Shown here in pieces: positions 12,768 through 13,077 of a stretch of DNA of 13,077 bases. The stretch covers positions 1 to 13,077 of the forward strand of contig CAIYQF010000190.1 of the NCBI GenBank assembly GCA_903928325.1, written 5' to 3'. A program made the position numbers and the translations under genes. The first letter of the stretch is position 1; each line of letters starts with the position of its first letter. Origin of the DNA: an uncultured beta proteobacterium (lineage in GTDB: Bacteria; Pseudomonadota; Gammaproteobacteria; Burkholderiales; Burkholderiaceae_C). The notes below the pieces were generated by a model, which was not told the DNA's origin, did not search any database, and worked only from the letters and a program-made list of their open reading frames with translations.

Positions 12768-13077
12768 GCAGCCCCACCAAACCCACCGGCTTTGCGGTGA
12801 TCACTGGCGCCAGCAATGGCATCGGGCTGGAGCTGGCCCACCTGATGGCCCAGCGCGGCCACGATTTGCTGCTGGTGGCGCGCAGCGCAGACCGCCTGGC
12901 CACGCTGGCCGGTGGTTTGCAGCGGGAGCACGGCGTGACCGTGCGCCACCTGGCGCTGGACCTTGCCGCGCCGGGAGCCGCCAAAACTCTGCACAGCTAC
13001 TGCCTAAGCGAAAACCTTCCGGTCAGCATCTTGGTCAACAACGCCGGTTACGGCGACTACAAGCCCGTGGCAAGCGC
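12764..13077 (+). CDS. Short-chain dehydrogenase/reductase, 3' end cut by the window
   Basis: The first 104 residues of a classical SDR, an NAD(P)-dependent oxidoreductase with a Rossmann fold. The cofactor motif is TGASNGIG (14-21). VARSADRL (38-45) contains an arginine after the second strand, which often indicates NADP preference, and VNNAGYG (91-97) is the structural NNAG motif. The catalytic Ser-Tyr-Lys lies outside the window, so the substrate cannot be inferred. The start ATG overlaps the DUF2147 stop codon (ATGA), indicating coupled translation. Pairing of an exported DUF2147 protein with a cytoplasmic SDR under a divergent TetR-family regulator suggests one inducible unit, possibly for lipid or xenobiotic handling, but that is speculative. 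Confidence 0.9.
   Translation, partial: MSSPTKPTGFAVITGASNGIGLELAHLMAQRGHDLLLVARSADRLATLAGGLQREHGVTVRHLALDLAAPGAAKTLHSYCLSENLPVSILVNNAGYGDYKPVAS

Overview
The window is GC-rich, densely packed bacterial DNA. Overlapping stop/start codons, the gene families (glutaryl-CoA dehydrogenase, UbiH-type hydroxylase, DsbC, M61 peptidase) and the ubiH-like/dsbC/M61 order suggest a betaproteobacterium, most likely Comamonadaceae (Rhodoferax/Acidovorax-like). That placement is inferred from gene style and remembered gene order, not from a marker gene. No RNA genes, CRISPR arrays, insertion sequences or prophage were seen.

Left part (1-6247). A 3'-truncated glutaryl-CoA dehydrogenase gene (gcdH, minus strand) lies next to a TonB-dependent outer-membrane receptor, also on the minus strand, that closely resembles E. 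coli YncD/PqqU, the PQQ transporter. Divergently from the receptor, across a relatively AT-rich intergenic region of about 300 bp, lie an exported PQQ-dependent sugar/sorbosone-dehydrogenase-like beta-propeller protein, a strong intrinsic terminator, and a small exported c-type cytochrome. A MipA/OmpV-family outer-membrane protein follows. The most interesting reading is a compact cofactor-scavenging and respiration module: the receptor imports PQQ, the periplasmic dehydrogenase uses it, and the cytochrome takes the electrons. No PQQ biosynthesis gene is visible here.

Middle part (6254-10972). Four minus-strand genes form a probable operon, in transcription order: UbiH/UbiF/UbiI-family FAD hydroxylase (ubiquinone pathway), DsbC disulfide isomerase, an M61 PDZ peptidase coupled to dsbC by a TAATG overlap, and an EamA/DMT permease with a TTG start. 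Divergent from the hydroxylase is a small exported protein resembling the Rap1a/Tai immunity family.

Right part (11385-13077). A TetR/AcrR-family regulator on the minus strand is divergent from a two-gene unit: an exported DUF2147 protein and a short-chain dehydrogenase joined by an ATGA overlap, the latter cut by the window end. The shared AT-rich intergenic region carries a 9-bp direct repeat, a plausible operator. The regulator's stop codon overlaps that of the Rap1a-like gene in a tail-to-tail arrangement.
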